Assembly (NCBI GenBank): GCA_035235625.1
Contig: CP141143.1
Span: 44,563,178-44,627,177, forward strand
Origin: Saururus chinensis
Lineage: Eukaryota; Streptophyta; Magnoliopsida; Piperales; Saururaceae
Direction of reading: 5' to 3'
DNA: 64,000 nucleotides
Below, one piece after another: positions 46,188 to 59,036 of this stretch. The position numbers and the translations under genes were made by a program. Within the stretch, counting starts at the first letter, position 1, and each line of letters begins with the position of its first letter. The notes beneath the pieces are model-generated. The model saw only the letters and a program-made list of their open reading frames with translations. It did not search any database and had not been told where the DNA came from.

Positions 46188-47638
46188 TTCTTGCTTGAAA
46201 CTGAGTTATGGATTTATGGGCCGCTAAGAATTACAGTTTTTCAGTTGGCATATACAGCAAGCGCAGCCTCTGCCATGACTTGCATGCATATTTGGAAAGT
46301 TTCTTCTTACGAATTACGACAATTGTGATTAGTTTGAGGTGTTTTTTGTTAAAAAAAAAGGGAAGTTTCCGTGTACGGTTTCATGGTTCTTGAATTTAAT
46401 AAAGTTTGTGTTCAAGAAAACCTTTTCAATTTCTTGGTCTGAATGTTTTTACTCTTGTTTTTAAATTTTGTTATCTGAAATGTCCTTTTGATTAGTTACG
46501 AAATGTGGGTTTTACTATCATGTATTAAATCTCCATTTTTAATAACTATTTTTATTTAGTGATGGATTAATTGATTGACAGCGATTGCTGAATGGGTTGA
46601 GTAACATGGAGGGATAGACCGAGGAAGAATGTGCTTGAGAAGATATACATTATTAGACTTATTAAGAAGAAATAGCTTGTCCCCTGTGCTTGATCTATTT
46701 TCATTCTGATCAGTGCCGGCATTTCTTCATATATCATTACGGAGTTCACAAATTATTCTGATTAAGTTCCAACTTCAATTATAAGAATAATCCGGGCACA
46801 TTTTGTTCTGTTTTGACCCTTCTTCCTTTCTTCCCATCTTTAACAAAGAATTGCATTTAGCTATTTTGAGCACACATTTCTTCCCAGTGCTATTAGCATC
46901 TCTATCTTGTATTATAGCTTTTCTGCTAGATTCTAACATGGTTTACAACTGTTCTATGCGTTTCAGCGACTTTGATTCACTGCTCACTTCGAGTTACACA
47001 TTTGATCGATTTTTAACTTTAATTGTCCATTTGTTTGAGTTTGTCGGATTGGTGGATTTCTTTTTTAATTTTGGTAAATGGATTAATGAATTTCGGTTGT
47101 GTGAACATCTCTAAAATATATGTGCTTCTTTTTATTCGTTGGTTTGGATTGATAAATATTTCTGAGGATTTTTAAATTTCCGAATCCTCAGTGTCATAGG
47201 ATGTTGTGTATATCTGGTTTCATAATTAACTTTTACGGAGATGTGGTAATATATAGATGCGAGGTACATCATTATAATCCTGGGTTGCCCTATGTCTTTT
47301 TTTTAATGATAATCAACCAAGATTAGATTTAATTAGCAAACTCATAATCACTTAAAGAGTTTGTAATCAGATTGTCCCCAAGCAAGGACTGACTTTCAAT
47401 GTCCAATACTGCACAAAAATCCTTTAACGTGAGACAAATTAAGCAACCGATGGCTTTGATACATTGGAGGCGTCTGTAACATTAAAAACTATTTACATAT
47501 CATTGGATAAATTACAAAAGCGTCAATCATAATAAAAAAAAATATTTACATATGATTGATAAATAACAAAAGCTTCAATTACATTAAAGGTTTTCCAGAA
47601 TATGAAAAAGTTACATAAGCGTGGAAGCAAAAATAACT
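46188..47638. other. Upstream flank of relic c; no gene
   Basis: Parts resemble the flank of relic a (the TTAGCATCTCTATCTTGTATTATAG stretch near 46890 versus 18110-18140). A roughly 65-bp imperfect tandem duplication with TATTTACATATNATTG lies at 47480-47600. No protein motifs. Confidence 0.4.
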
Positions 47639-47651
47639 TCATGCAAAGTCT

Positions 47652-47957
47652 TCAAAAGTGAGACAGTGGGCGTGATGAAAACTTTCGATGTCCAATGCGA
47701 GGAATAGTACTGAGACACGGTGGTATGACTGGATTGTCCGGGCTGGTTGCCGGCAGCATGGGCTTCTCCTGCTCCTCCTTCCGACCGACCATGTCTGCAT
47801 CCAGACCCTTCTTCTCTTCACACTCACGTTCTTCTCTTTCGCAACCGCAGTCTCCAGACGCAGCTTTTTCCTGGCCTATCACAGCCTTCTTCTTCTCCCC
47901 ATCTTGCATCTTCTTCTTCTTCCAAACGCTTGGAACGTGCATGCAAAACATCGCCAT
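47652..47957 (-). CDS. Small ORF of unknown function
   Basis: 101 residues starting MAMFCMHVPSVWKKKKM, then a charged stretch rich in K and E (EKKKAVIGQEKAA, EREERECEEKKG), then a proline-containing tail. No domain, signal peptide or membrane segment is recognised. Supporting points are GC content above the surroundings and a TATATA motif on the minus strand near 48035, about 75 bp upstream of the ATG. All other frames over this stretch are partly open too, so chance is possible. It has no relative elsewhere in the window. Confidence 0.35.
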   Translation of the reverse strand: MAMFCMHVPSVWKKKKMQDGEKKKAVIGQEKAASGDCGCEREERECEEKKGLDADMVGRKEEQEKPMLPATSPDNPVIPPCLSTIPRIGHRKFSSRPLSHF

Positions 47958-48044
47958 CTTCAGCGCCTGCTCTTCAATTCACGAAACTAAGAGAGGAAAG
48001 TGTAAGTGATCAAATACTGCCGTGATGCAGAATATATAGAAAGG

Positions 48045-48730
48045 CATGGGACCAAAACCATGCTAGTTCAGGTCGTGGGATTCCTATTTAGTAGTAATCC
48101 TAATACTGCTGGTAGTACTCATAAGAGGTTTCTCCTTTTGGAAGGGCTCCTCACCAAATTAGGAAAGTGAAAGAAAAGGGAAAGAAGGAAGGGGTCTTGG
48201 ACTCAAAGCATGGGGTAGTCGACTTCTCCAGCTGAGGGTTCCATGGCTAAACAGTTATTTACTTCTAAGTGTTCTTGTTACTGATCCAGTCTAAAAATTT
48301 AAATTTAAAGACACGGTCCCATGCCAACTGAAATAATTAATTGATGCAGAACCTACTTAACCTATTTACCGTCCTCTTTCTCCTGGGTTGCCTTATGTAT
48401 TTTTTTTTTAACTTATTGCTTCTGATTCATATGATGAGACCATTTTCTTATTGTGTCCATAATTTTTTTTTCTCTATTCTATTGGTTATGAACTGGTTTC
48501 CCGATTTTATTCATTGGGTCAGTACTATGCAAAATCCTATTTTATGGTTGTTCTTTTTATCTAATTGGGTGGTAGGTGTGGAGATATTGTTTCTGAGGAT
48601 TTTTTGAAGACACGCAATTGTTACAATTTGTTATATACATAAAAAATTTGGCAGAGACGAAAACTAACAAGATCTCTTGAAGTAAGCTTTCAGTCTAGAA
48701 AGCATAAAGCTAAACAGCTTAGAACATGCC
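48045..48730. other. Intergenic, nothing recognised
   Basis: An open plus frame at 48341-48607 is T-rich and encodes mostly F and L; it has no supporting features. Confidence 0.45.
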
Positions 48731-48734
48731 ATTG

Positions 48735-49885
48735 GGGCTACAGTTGTAAGTGGGTCGGGTCCTCACGGGCCAGGACTGGGCCTGGGTACAAAAGAAAATT
48801 TTACAAGGCCTGGTTTGAGCCCTAAGCATCAGGCCCGACCCTAAATTTAGACGGGCTTGCGCCATGCCACGGGCTTTTGGGCCCAAAGAGACCTGATATA
48901 ATCTTTTTTTTCTAACTTCACTCTTCGATTATTTTACATTAATAAATTAACAATCTAATCGCTAACAGCTTACAAAAAACCTAACACACAAAATGCACAA
49001 CTCAGACCTAATAATTAATTAAATATCAGAAAAGAGACAAGTACAAATTAAAGAACATAATAGAGACAAGTACAAATTAAAGAACATAGACTAATATGAA
49101 TTAAAGAACAGAGAGAAGACCTTAACATGGACAAGTACAAATTAAAGAACAGAGACAACGACAAATTAATGTTATAGATTACAAGTTACTAAATATTAAT
49201 ATAATCAGAGAGACAAAAACTAATAGATACAACAACAAAAAATATAATAGATCACCTAGAATTAATAAGTACAACAGAGGAGGATGAAGGAATAAGAAAA
49301 AAATTATTTTTATTGTGGAGAAGTGAGATCGTAGTCCCCAACAACGGTGGAGTGGCGGATTTTGGAGTCCACAGGACCATAACAACGGCGGATTTTCGAG
49401 TTCATAGTAGAATAGAGGGGAGAAAGGGAGAGGGGGGTGGGATGGAAGAAGCTGGGGCAAAAGAAGCTGCAATCGGATAGTTAAAGCCTTCAATGAGACT
49501 ATTCGAGAGCTCCGATTGATGAGGGAGTACTAGGACGATGCTATGGAAGGAGAGAGAAGTGGGAGGAAAGATGTGGAGAGCATGGACGAGGAGAAAGGTG
49601 AGCTTGGCTTCAAGTGGACAAGGTCGATGGGGAGGTTAGAGGGGAGAGCGGTGGTAAGCGGATTTGGGGGAGTGGGAGGCTAGGAGGGGCAGAATGGATA
49701 GGGAAGTTAGGGATTGTTGAGAGTTTGTACTTTTTATATGAGACTAGGGTTAGTTGAGTACCAGGGTAAGTAGACTATGGGGCAATTGGGCTTGGTATTG
49801 GTACCAGGCCTTAACATCTATGTGTTAGACTAGGCTTTGATGTTTATTCCCCCACCCAGGCCTTAATAGTTATGAGTCTTCTGCA
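48735..49885. mobile_element. Probable non-autonomous hAT-like element (edges uncertain)
   Basis: Both ends are GC-rich with repeated GGCC/GGGCC motifs on an AT-rich background (GGGTCGGGTCCTCACGGGCC near 48765; CCACCCAGGCCTTAATAG near 49852), and both contain GGCCTGGT or its inverse. This is the style of hAT sub-terminal regions. Clean terminal repeats and an 8-bp duplication were not found. The middle (49180-49720) is GA/TC-biased without a recognised protein. Confidence 0.35.
49020..49165. repeat. Minisatellite with ~25-50 bp imperfect units
   Basis: GACAAGTACAAATTAAAGAAC recurs at about 49037, 49072 and 49130, with degenerate units (AATATGAATTAAAGAACAG) between. Confidence 0.75.
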
Positions 49886-50430
49886 GAACCTCTATCAAAA
49901 CAGATGTTGAGTATATGAATATACCCAGTGGGATGGTTAAACAAGAACTATAATACTTTAAACATATTTCACAACAACATTCCAAAAGAATGAGTATAGT
50001 AACCAACATAAATTATATTTCAAAGAGTATCCTACTTCAAATCATCTAAAGCATAATGAATAAACATATTTAAATATTCTCCCAAATATCACGTGACTCT
50101 TACTCAAAAGTTTTCAACTTTATAAGTGTATGTTAAAGGGGTCTCTAAAATACTATAGCCACGTCTAGGAGTACAACTTCGTCTTACAAGACTATGAACT
50201 ACATACATTTCGACTTCAGGTACTCTAAAGTCTTCCCTCTCTATCTATGACATAAAGCTAAGGCCCACAAGAGCTCATGGACCCAAGTAGTTGTTGTTCT
50301 GATTTTCATAATCATCGAAACCTCTTCTATTACACTACATAGGATTATTCATCTTTGAATACCCTAGTCTATTTGAACATGACTCTCGGACTATGGAAGC
50401 AAGAAGACCTTGTCTTATTTCATACAAAAT
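49886..50430. other. Unclassified AT-rich stretch, possibly LTR-like
   Basis: Contains ACCCAGTGGGAT and long A/T-rich, stop-rich DNA of the type found in gypsy LTRs, but no TG...CA borders or partner were found in the window. Confidence 0.3.
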
Positions 50431-50433
50431 TCT

Positions 50434-51486
50434 CACTACAACAAAATGTATTATTAACGACACAACACTAAGCGTTGCTAAAAATTAATATTAGCGACAA
50501 ATAAAAAAGCATCGCAAAAAAGTCACTATTAGCAACGCTTATTATTAAGTGTCGCTAATACCAGACCTATTTGCGACACTTTATAATATGCATCACTAAT
50601 AGTTATGCATTGCTAAAAATTAATAATAGCGACAAATAAAAAAGCATCGCAAAAAAAGTCACTATTAGCGACGCTTATTATTAAGTGTCGCTAATACCAA
50701 ACCTATTTGCGATGCTTCATAATATACATCACTAATAGTTATGTTATTAGCGACATTTTTTCTTAAGCATCACTAATATTTTTAACAATAGCGACCCTTA
50801 TGAAAAAGCGTCGCTAATAATTCTGAATTTAAAATAAGAAATTTAAAATTTAGAACTAATAGCGATGCTTTTAAGCATGTGTCGCTAATTAATAAATAAT
50901 TATTTTAAAAATATTCAAAATATTGGTTTTAAAATATAATATATTTTCTTCAATATTGACTATTTGTATAAATAATAAATAAATATTAAAATTTTAATAA
51001 AAGGCAATGTCAATAATATTTAAAAAAATTGAAATATAATATATTTTATTTTTAAAATTTCCTTATTAATTTTAAGATATAATTTAATAAAATAGAGAGA
51101 GTGAAGACAGAGTGAGAGGAGATAAAGAAAGGAGGGAGGGAGAGGGGAAGAGAGAGAGAGCTAGGGAGAGGGAGAGAGACTGAGGGGAGAGAGAGATGGG
51201 GAGAGAGAGGGAGGAGAGAGAGGGGGAGAGAGAGGGAGGAGAGAGAGGGGAGAGAGAGGGAGGAGAGAGAGGGGAGAGAGAGGGAGGAGAGAGGGGGAGA
51301 GATAGAGGAGAGAGAGGGGAGAGAGAGGAGAGGGAGAGGGAGAGGGAGGGAGAGGGAGGAGGGAGAGAAGAGAGAGAGAAGAGCGAGGAGAGATCTAGAG
51401 AGACAGGGGAGAGAGGGAGAGAAGAGAAAGAGGGAGGAAGAGAGAGGGAGGGGAGAGAGAGGAGGGAGGAGAGAGAAGAGAGAGGG

Positions 51487-51517
<31 letters not shown>

Positions 51518-52837
51518 GGAGGAAGAGAGAGAGAGAGAAGGGAGGAGAGATCTAGAGAGAGAAAGAGAGAGAAGATAAAAATTTAAAAAATATATGATTA
51601 GCGACGCATACGATATGCGTCGCTACTAGGTTGCTTAATATCGATGCATAATATTATGTGTCTCTAATAATCAAACTAGTAGTGACGCGCAGTTTATAAG
51701 TCGCTACCAGTTAGCTTAAAATGACATATATATTATACGTTGCTAATAAGCTAATTTTTTCGCCCCGCGCGGGCGAAATTTTCACCGGCACACACGAAAT
51801 TTCCACCGCCCGAACGAAATTATTTAACCCCTCCCCCCGCCCCGCTCCCCCCTCCAGCCACCTCCTCAGCCGTTCGTGCCCCTGCACCTGTCTGCGCCCC
51901 TTCTCCATCCTCGCCCGCCTCCAGTCGGCCTTTCTCTGCTGCCACCCTTGCCCTCCCCCTCCCCATTGTTTCTCTTCTCCAGCTGCGCCCCGCCGCCACC
52001 CGCCTCCCCTCAATGCTCCGGCCACACCCGCCGTCGTCTATCTCCACCTCTATGATCTGGCCGTGCTCCACCGACCACTTCCCCATCCTTGCTCTGGCTG
52101 ATGCCCTCCCTCACCCTCACCCTCCCCCTTCTTCTTCCTCCCTCCTCCCCCTTCCTCCCACCTCCACTATGGCTGGAGCCTCCCCCCATCCCCCTTTTTC
52201 TTCTCTTCTCACATCTTCTCCGCTCCAACCGCAATCGGGCTGAGCCTCCCCCCCTTTCTTCTCCCCCTCTTTCTTCTTTGCCACTCAGGCCACAATTGGC
52301 CGGAGCCGGTAGTTTTTGTTTTTTTAGTATATTAGGGATGCTTAAAAAGCATCACTACATTTTTTTTTTTTACTTTATATATTTGTATTCAGCGTCGCTA
52401 ATAATTTTTATTTTTTAAATTTTTTTTTCTTTTTTATTATCGACACTTATATAAGCGTTGCTAATAACTATATTTTATTTTTTATTTTCACAAAACTAAT
52501 AATCGATAAAAAAAAAATTTAATTTTTTTTAAATATTTAATATTAGCGACGTATACGAAACATCGCTAATAATAAATATTAGCAACGTAAGACAGTATCC
52601 GTCTCTAATAATGTCTTATTTGCAACGTTCGTTTATGCATCGCAAAAAAATGTATGTGTCGCTAATATTGCACTATTAGAGAAGTTTGATGTATACATCA
52701 CTAAATAGTAGTTGCGACTATACTTTTTTTTACGCTTATGGCGACGCTTTGTATACATCGCTAATAGTCATTAGCGACACATACGAGACTATTAGCGGCG
52801 CATAAATGCATCGCTTATAGTCTTTTTTGTTGTAGTG
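50434..52837 (+). mobile_element. CACTA-I, copy 2: non-autonomous, complete
   Basis: It starts CACTACAACAAAATG at 50434 and ends TTTTGTTGTAGTG at 52837, flanked by TCT on both sides (50431-50433, 52838-52840), a clean CACTA insertion of 2404 bp. The left arm has two near-identical ~135-bp tandem pieces (ATTAGCGACAAATAAAAAAGCATCGC at about 50493 and 50626). A GA-rich block (51090-51570), a GC-rich block (51770-52300) and right hairpins follow as in copy 1. No transposase. Confidence 0.92.
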
Positions 52838-53019
52838 TCTTTCTGTCTAAGTGACTAAAGTCCTTGTGAGTACCGGTTGTGTGTTAGTGACTTGTGGAAT
52901 AACGGGTTAGTGGAATAACTGGTTGTGTGTTACTGATTGCGAGCCATTGGACTAAGCTGGATTTACAGGATTTTCTACCCTCAGCTCTGACCCAGCCCTA
53001 AAACTTGCAGCCCTATCAG

Positions 53020-53511
53020 AATTTGCTTTTAGTGCAGGAGGTTCGGTGTTGGACAATATACAAAGTCAACTAACTCTGATGTGGAGGAGGCATGCAAATG
53101 CTTGGAGGATTAGTTAGATGTAGAAGTAAGTGCACAAGCTCCCAAGTTAGACGAGGAAATAGGAAAAGCTTTAAAAGACTTGATAAACAATTAGTTAATA
53201 ATATAATTTTTATTTATTTTTGTAATTGAGATTTTAGTTCATAATTGCAAATGATAGATAGGCGAGTGGGTGCCAACTTAGTTGGGATGTACTTATTCTA
53301 TTATGATGCAATTCTAGCTCTTTGAAAATTACAAAAATTACATAAATTTTTTTTAAAAAAAAAGGGTGGGCGGTCATGGTGGGCCGTGCTGGGCTCACCC
53401 CCAACCTAGCACGATATAATAGCGGGCCATATTAGGCTGGAGCATGGGCCTGCCAAGTTAGCACAATATGGGTGAGGCCCAAGCCTAACCTGGCCTACTG
53501 CCAACACCCTA
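53020..53511 (+). pseudogene. hAT transposase C-terminal fragment, copy 2
   Basis: Equivalent of 7186-7682. The frame shows the SAFSAGGSVLDN-type dimerisation motif near 53030-53060 and the same CCAACACCCTA end at 53511. Positions 52841-53019 and 53512-53639 hold nothing else. Confidence 0.65.
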
Positions 53512-54316
53512 TTTAGTACTCAATGAAGTTGGGAGTAATGACCCTTTCTTGTTTTTTACTTCTTTGGGTGGTCTTAGGATTATATTTTTTTATTAGAAAA
53601 CAAAGCATGGTTTAAATGGAATATCATATGATGTAATAACTTATGCTTAGGGGTGGAAAAAGTGTGAACTACTTGCAGGCGGCCCGTAGAACCACTGGAC
53701 AAGAGGGCTTGGCCCAGCCAAGCCCATGGGGAGTGCAAGCAATGGGCCAGGTTGGGCTTGAATTTTGGGGCTACCGGCCTCTCGGCCCACCTCCTTCGGG
53801 CCCACCCATTAATAGTTGTTGGGTCATATTATAGCTGTTGGGGACTGCCCAAATGTTTTTTTTGTTTTTTTAAATTGATTTGGAGGGGATAATTAGAACA
53901 TTTCCATCCCCCTTAAAAAGCCATTTAACATTCAAATAATAGTCATTTTCAAGGGAAGGAGGGGAAATTCTCACATTTGAAAATCTATAAATAGGGGGAA
54001 GTTTAACCTTCTCTTCAACCTTTTATCTACTCTCTAAGACTCTAACTCTCCTCTCTTTCATACTCTCAAGCTCTCAATCTCTGTATTTTTTTATTTTAAT
54101 TAAAATTTAAGATTAAGCTCTCAAACCTGATATCAATTCTCAACTCCCAAGCCTCCTTGTCCTTTCCATTTTTACTGAAGCATCAAGTAGGCAACTCAAG
54201 CATCAAATATGAAGGTAAGCATTAATTTTGATTTTATAATTTAAATTTTACGCTAAGTAATTCTAATTTTTACTTTTATTTTTCTTATTTTTCTCTTATT
54301 AATTTTTTTAAAGAAT

Positions 54317-56590
54317 ATGACATCTCATTCTAGCTACAATGAATCTTCCTCTTCGGTCATCTCAACCAATAATGAAGTATTCTCTAATTTTTCCAAAAGA
54401 GGAGTTCCCGAAAAGATGGAAATTAATGAAGTTGACTACGAAGGAGGTATTCTACCAATGCCTTTGATGGTCGGGAAAAAAAAAGAGGGCATCCCTCTAT
54501 AGTGTGGAGTCATATGACGAAAATTAAGGTGGACAAGCCAAAAACCCTTGAATATTCCTCGTAAGAGCCAAATGCAACTATTATAATATAATTTAAAGTG
54601 TTGGAACTGGAAGAGGGGGGTACCGAACATCTTCTTTGACATGTTAGAGAATGTTCTGCCTATCATTCCCCAAAGGACCCTAAACAATCCTAGCATAGTG
54701 CCTTGTCCTCCTCCACCACCTCTCTTAGCACTTTCATTTTCAATCAAGACATAAATTGGAGGGAGCACATGAAGTATATTGTGAGTGCCAAATAATCCTT
54801 TTTCCTTTTCCAATGACATTGTTCAAGACTTATGCGAGGCAAGCTCTCAACCCAACCTTCCATAAAAAATTTCACAACACTCTAAAGAAAGATATTTTCA
54901 TACTACAAAAGGGGTAGAAGGTACAACTTACGAATACTTTACTTACAATTCTAGGTAAGATTTCTTTAGCTTCTAATATTTAAACCAATAACCAAGATAT
55001 CATATATGCATATATTACAACTCATTTTATAGATGGAACATGGAGATTATGTAAAAGAATAATTTATTTTAACATGATAGAATATCCTCATTCTGCCTTT
55101 ATATGGATTTCTATTTTAAATGAATACAACATTAAAGATAATATTATGTCCCTTACTTTAGATAATACTTCTAAATAATAACTTCGTTGTAGAATTTTTA
55201 GAATTTAACTGTGACAACATTCGTGTATTAGAGTCCCATACTTTTCATATTAGATGTATATGTCACATAATTAATCTAGTTGTTCAAGCTGGTCAAAATG
55301 TAGTAAAACCCATCTTTAATTAATTAAAAATGTTTTGTTACATATAACTTCTTCACCCTCTAGAATACAAGAATTTAGAGACTTGTGTAAATTGCATAGT
55401 AAGAAATATAGAAAGTTTCAATTAGATGTCCGTCATAGGTGGAATAACACTTATTTAATGTTGAAATCTTGTGAAGGATTATAAACTTTGATGATAAGTT
55501 GGTTACAGAAAAGTTACCTAATCTAGGATTTAATGAAGGCCATTTTGTTATTTCTATTTATTTGATGTATTTTCGTAATGCACTAAAGATTTATCTAGAG
55601 TTTACTCTGCTACTTCTTTTTCAATTCTAAACTACTTTGATGATTTAACTTATACATTTGAAAGTTTCAAAAATAATGAAACTTTTGCACATCTTGTAAT
55701 ATAAATGGAGACAAAATTCAATAAATATTGGTCTTCTTTTTCTTTAATTTATTGTTTAGGGGTTACTATGGATCCTAGGGTTAGATTACATGTTGTACAA
55801 ATTTCAATAGATAATAAATGTGATAACATGAGTATCTATGTTGATAATAATAATAATATATATATAACTGTAAAAATTACTTTGTGTTTCTTTATTTAAT
55901 ATATGTGAATTATCCTATCGGTCAAGAAGAAATGAATCAACATTTCTTCTTCTAGCGGTATGCATCCTCCTCCATAGAAAACTAAGTGTTGGATGCTATA
56001 TCTATTTACAAATTGATTTTGCATCTTATCTTACCGAGGAAGAACTTAGTAATTTAAATATTTTAACTTAGTGGTAGACACATGGAAAGAACTATCATGT
56101 GTTGTATGTTGAGAATAATGATGATATATATAAAACTGTAAATTACTTTGTGTTCTTTATGTAATATATATGATATCCTATGGGTCAAGAAGAAATGAAT
56201 CAACTTTTCTTCTTCTAGTGCTATGCATCCTCCTCCACATGAAACTAAGTTTTGGATGCGATATCTATTTACAAATTGATTTTGCATCTTATCTTACCAA
56301 GGAAGAACTTAGAAATTTAAATATTTTAACTTAGTGGTAGACACATGGAAAGAAATATTATGTGTTGTCTGTCTTAGTTCATGATTTACTAACCCCCCTA
56401 CCCCTGATGTCCATACTAGTGTTGCAATATGCTTTTAGTGCAAACGGTAGGGTGTTGGACACTAAGCAAAGTCAACTAATGCCTAATGCATGCAATGGAG
56501 TTATGCATATGCATGAAGGGTTGGTTGGATGTTGAAGAAAGGGTACAAGCTTCATAGTTAGAAGATGGAATGGAATAAGATTTACAAGAT
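54317..56590 (+). pseudogene. Decayed hAT transposase, copy 2
   Basis: It begins MTSHSSYNESSSSV at 54317. DGTWRLCKRIIYFNMIEYPH is readable near 55030-55090 and HIRCICHIINLVVQAG near 55250-55292. The C-terminal dimerisation stretch SANGRVLD lies near 56435-56465. Interrupted many times. Some interruptions are shared with copy 1 and some are private, so decay began before the duplication and went on after it. Confidence 0.75.
55839..56370 (+). repeat. 265-bp tandem duplication in hAT copy 2
   Basis: Two units, from 55839 and 56107, are homologous to the triplication at 10023-10820. Confidence 0.8.
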
Positions 56591-56707
56591 TTGACAATTA
56601 ATTAGTCAAAGTTCGGAGTGGGCCAGCCTGTAGCCCCTCTAGGGCTAGCCCGTGAGGGGGCTTCAACAAGCCCATGTAGTCGCCCCATCGCCACTACTAC
56701 TTATGCC

Positions 56708-57172
56708 CAGGCAAATAATATATTGAACCTATTCGATATTAACTAAATTATTTTTTCTTTGACTTTTTTATTTCTAATTAACTAACATTATTATCAATAA
56801 ACAAGGGTTAAACAAATACCTAAATAAAAATTGCTAACCCTTTTTTTACTTTAATAATAGTATAAATATAAAAATTATCTCCTTCTTAAATTAATAGCTC
56901 TATTTAGTTTTAAAATAAATTTAATTTTAATTTATTTAAAAAATTAAATAGAATTGTTAATATGAGACAAAAGGAGAATAAGTTAAAGTTATAGACAATT
57001 AGATGTAGTGGAAAAAGATAAATTTCATCTAATTTGACGATGTTAATGGAAGTTTACACCATAGAACTTAGACCCCCCTTTCCAACTATATTCGAGAGGT
57101 AAATTTTATCATAGCAATCACAAAAGGCAAATATGCAAACATGGAGACCATGAGTGTGATTGGGCCCATTAA
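56708..57172. other. Spacer between hAT and CACTA-II, copy 2
   Basis: Collinear with 11160-11620, including the short MITE. No gene. Confidence 0.6.
56879..56976. mobile_element. Short Stowaway-like MITE, copy 2
   Basis: CTCCTTCTTAAATTAATAG...GAGACAAAAGGAG, the same insertion as 11331-11424. Confidence 0.5.
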
Positions 57173-59036
57173 GTTCACTACAACAAAAAGGACTATTAAA
57201 TGCGTCGCTAATAGCCCCATAAGCGTCGCTAATTACTATTAGCGATAAACGTCAAATAAAGTGTTATCGCTATTATCAATTAGCGACGTATATAAAAATC
57301 GTCCCTAATAAGGCGTATTAGCGACTATACGTCGCTAATAATAACTTATTAGCGACGTATAGTCTATAGCGTCGCTAATGATAAGCTATTCGCGATGTTT
57401 TTTTTACGTAATTAATAGAAAATTAATTTTTTAAAAAAATTAAAAAATAAATTATTAGCGATGCATATACATAAGCGTCACTAATAAAAGAATTTAAAAA
57501 AATAAAAAATAACTTATTAGCGATGTATAACTAAGAGTCGCTAATAATTCATTATTAGCGATGCTTTCTATACGTCACTAATAAAATAAAAAAATTAAAA
57601 AAACAAAATTATAATAATAATTAAATCAAAATTAAATAGCGACGCTTAGTAGTTTTTTTTTTAAAATAGTGATGCTTTTTAAGCGTCGCTAATAATAAAT
57701 TTTATTTTTAAAAAAATCCCTGGTGGGCCTGGTGGCGCACCGGGGAAGGGATTGGGAGCCGGGGGGCGGGAGGATGGCAATGCACTGGAATCCAGACCCC
57801 CAGCTCCGCCCAGCTCCTCTAAAAATTAGAGGAGGGAGAGGGGGGGAGCAGGGGAAGGGGGGCAACTGGAGCAGGGGGAGAGGGGGGATCGGAGCGAGAG
57901 GGAGAGGGGGAACGGGGCAGGGTGGAGAAGGAAGAAGGGGGACCGGAGGGGTGGGAGGGCGGTGCGGTGGTGTGTGACAAAGAGGTGGACTGGAGTAGGG
58001 GAGGGGGGACCAGAGCGGTGGGAGAGGGGGAACGGGGCAGGGCTGAGAAGGGGAGGGGGACTGGAGGGGGGGCACCGGAGGAAGGCAGGCTGTCAGTGGA
58101 GGGGTGGCGGGTGACGGAGCAGAGCGAACGATGAAGGAGACGACAACAGAGGGGGTGGGGGACCGGAGGATGGCGAGCCGTGGGCGGCGGGAGCGAGAGG
58201 TGGAGGAGGCGGCAGGTCGGCGGAATGGAGGCAGGTCAGCAGGGCGGCGGAGGGGAACCAGGGGCTCGGTAGGTCGCCATGGGGGACCGGGGTGGGATAT
58301 ATAACGTGGGCAAAATTTCGCCCGCTCGCGTGATATGGTTTTTCAAAAAAAAAAAAAAGTGACGTACATAAAGAGCGTCACTATTAAAATGTATTAGTAA
58401 CGTTTAACGTATACATCGGGAATATATAATTGTATTCACGATGTGTATCTATATATATATAGGTCGCTAATAGTTTTTTTTTTTAAAAAAATTTCCATAT
58501 CCCCTCCCCCCTCTCTCTCTCTTCTCTCTACCTCTTCCCTCCAACTCTCTCTCTCTCCTGTAATTTCAAATTTTTAAGATTTTTTATTCTTTAAAATTAA
58601 TTTTAAAAAATAAAAAAAGAATTAAATAAAAATACTAATAGCGACCTATATATAGTTTTATACGTCGCGATTAGTACACGTATTAGTGCCGTATAGTTTT
58701 ATAAGTCGCTAATACATGTACTAATAGCAACATATATCACTATACGTCACTAGTAGTGTTTTATTTTAATTTTATATTTTAATTTTAAAAAAATAAAAAA
58801 TTAATAAAAAATTAAAATAAAATTCCTCTCTCTCTCTCTTCCCTATCCTCTCTCACTCTTCCCTCCCCTCCCTCTCTCTCCTCTAACTTCAAATTTTTAA
58901 GATTTTTTATTCTTTAAAATTAGTTTTAAAAATTAATTAGATAATAATACTAATAGCGACGTATAGTTTTATACGTCACTATTAGTACACGTATTAGCGA
59001 TGTAGAGTTTTATACGTTTCTAATACATGTACTAAT

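Larger units (their letters stand above)
53648..56699 (+). mobile_element. hAT element (Ac-like), copy 2
   Basis: The left end TAGGGGTGGAAAAAG and right end GCCACTACTA are flanked by CTTATGCT (53640-53647) and CTTATGCC (56700-56707). These 8-bp duplications match those of copy 1, so this is the same ancestral insertion. It is shorter than copy 1, largely because it carries two rather than three 265-bp units. Confidence 0.88.
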
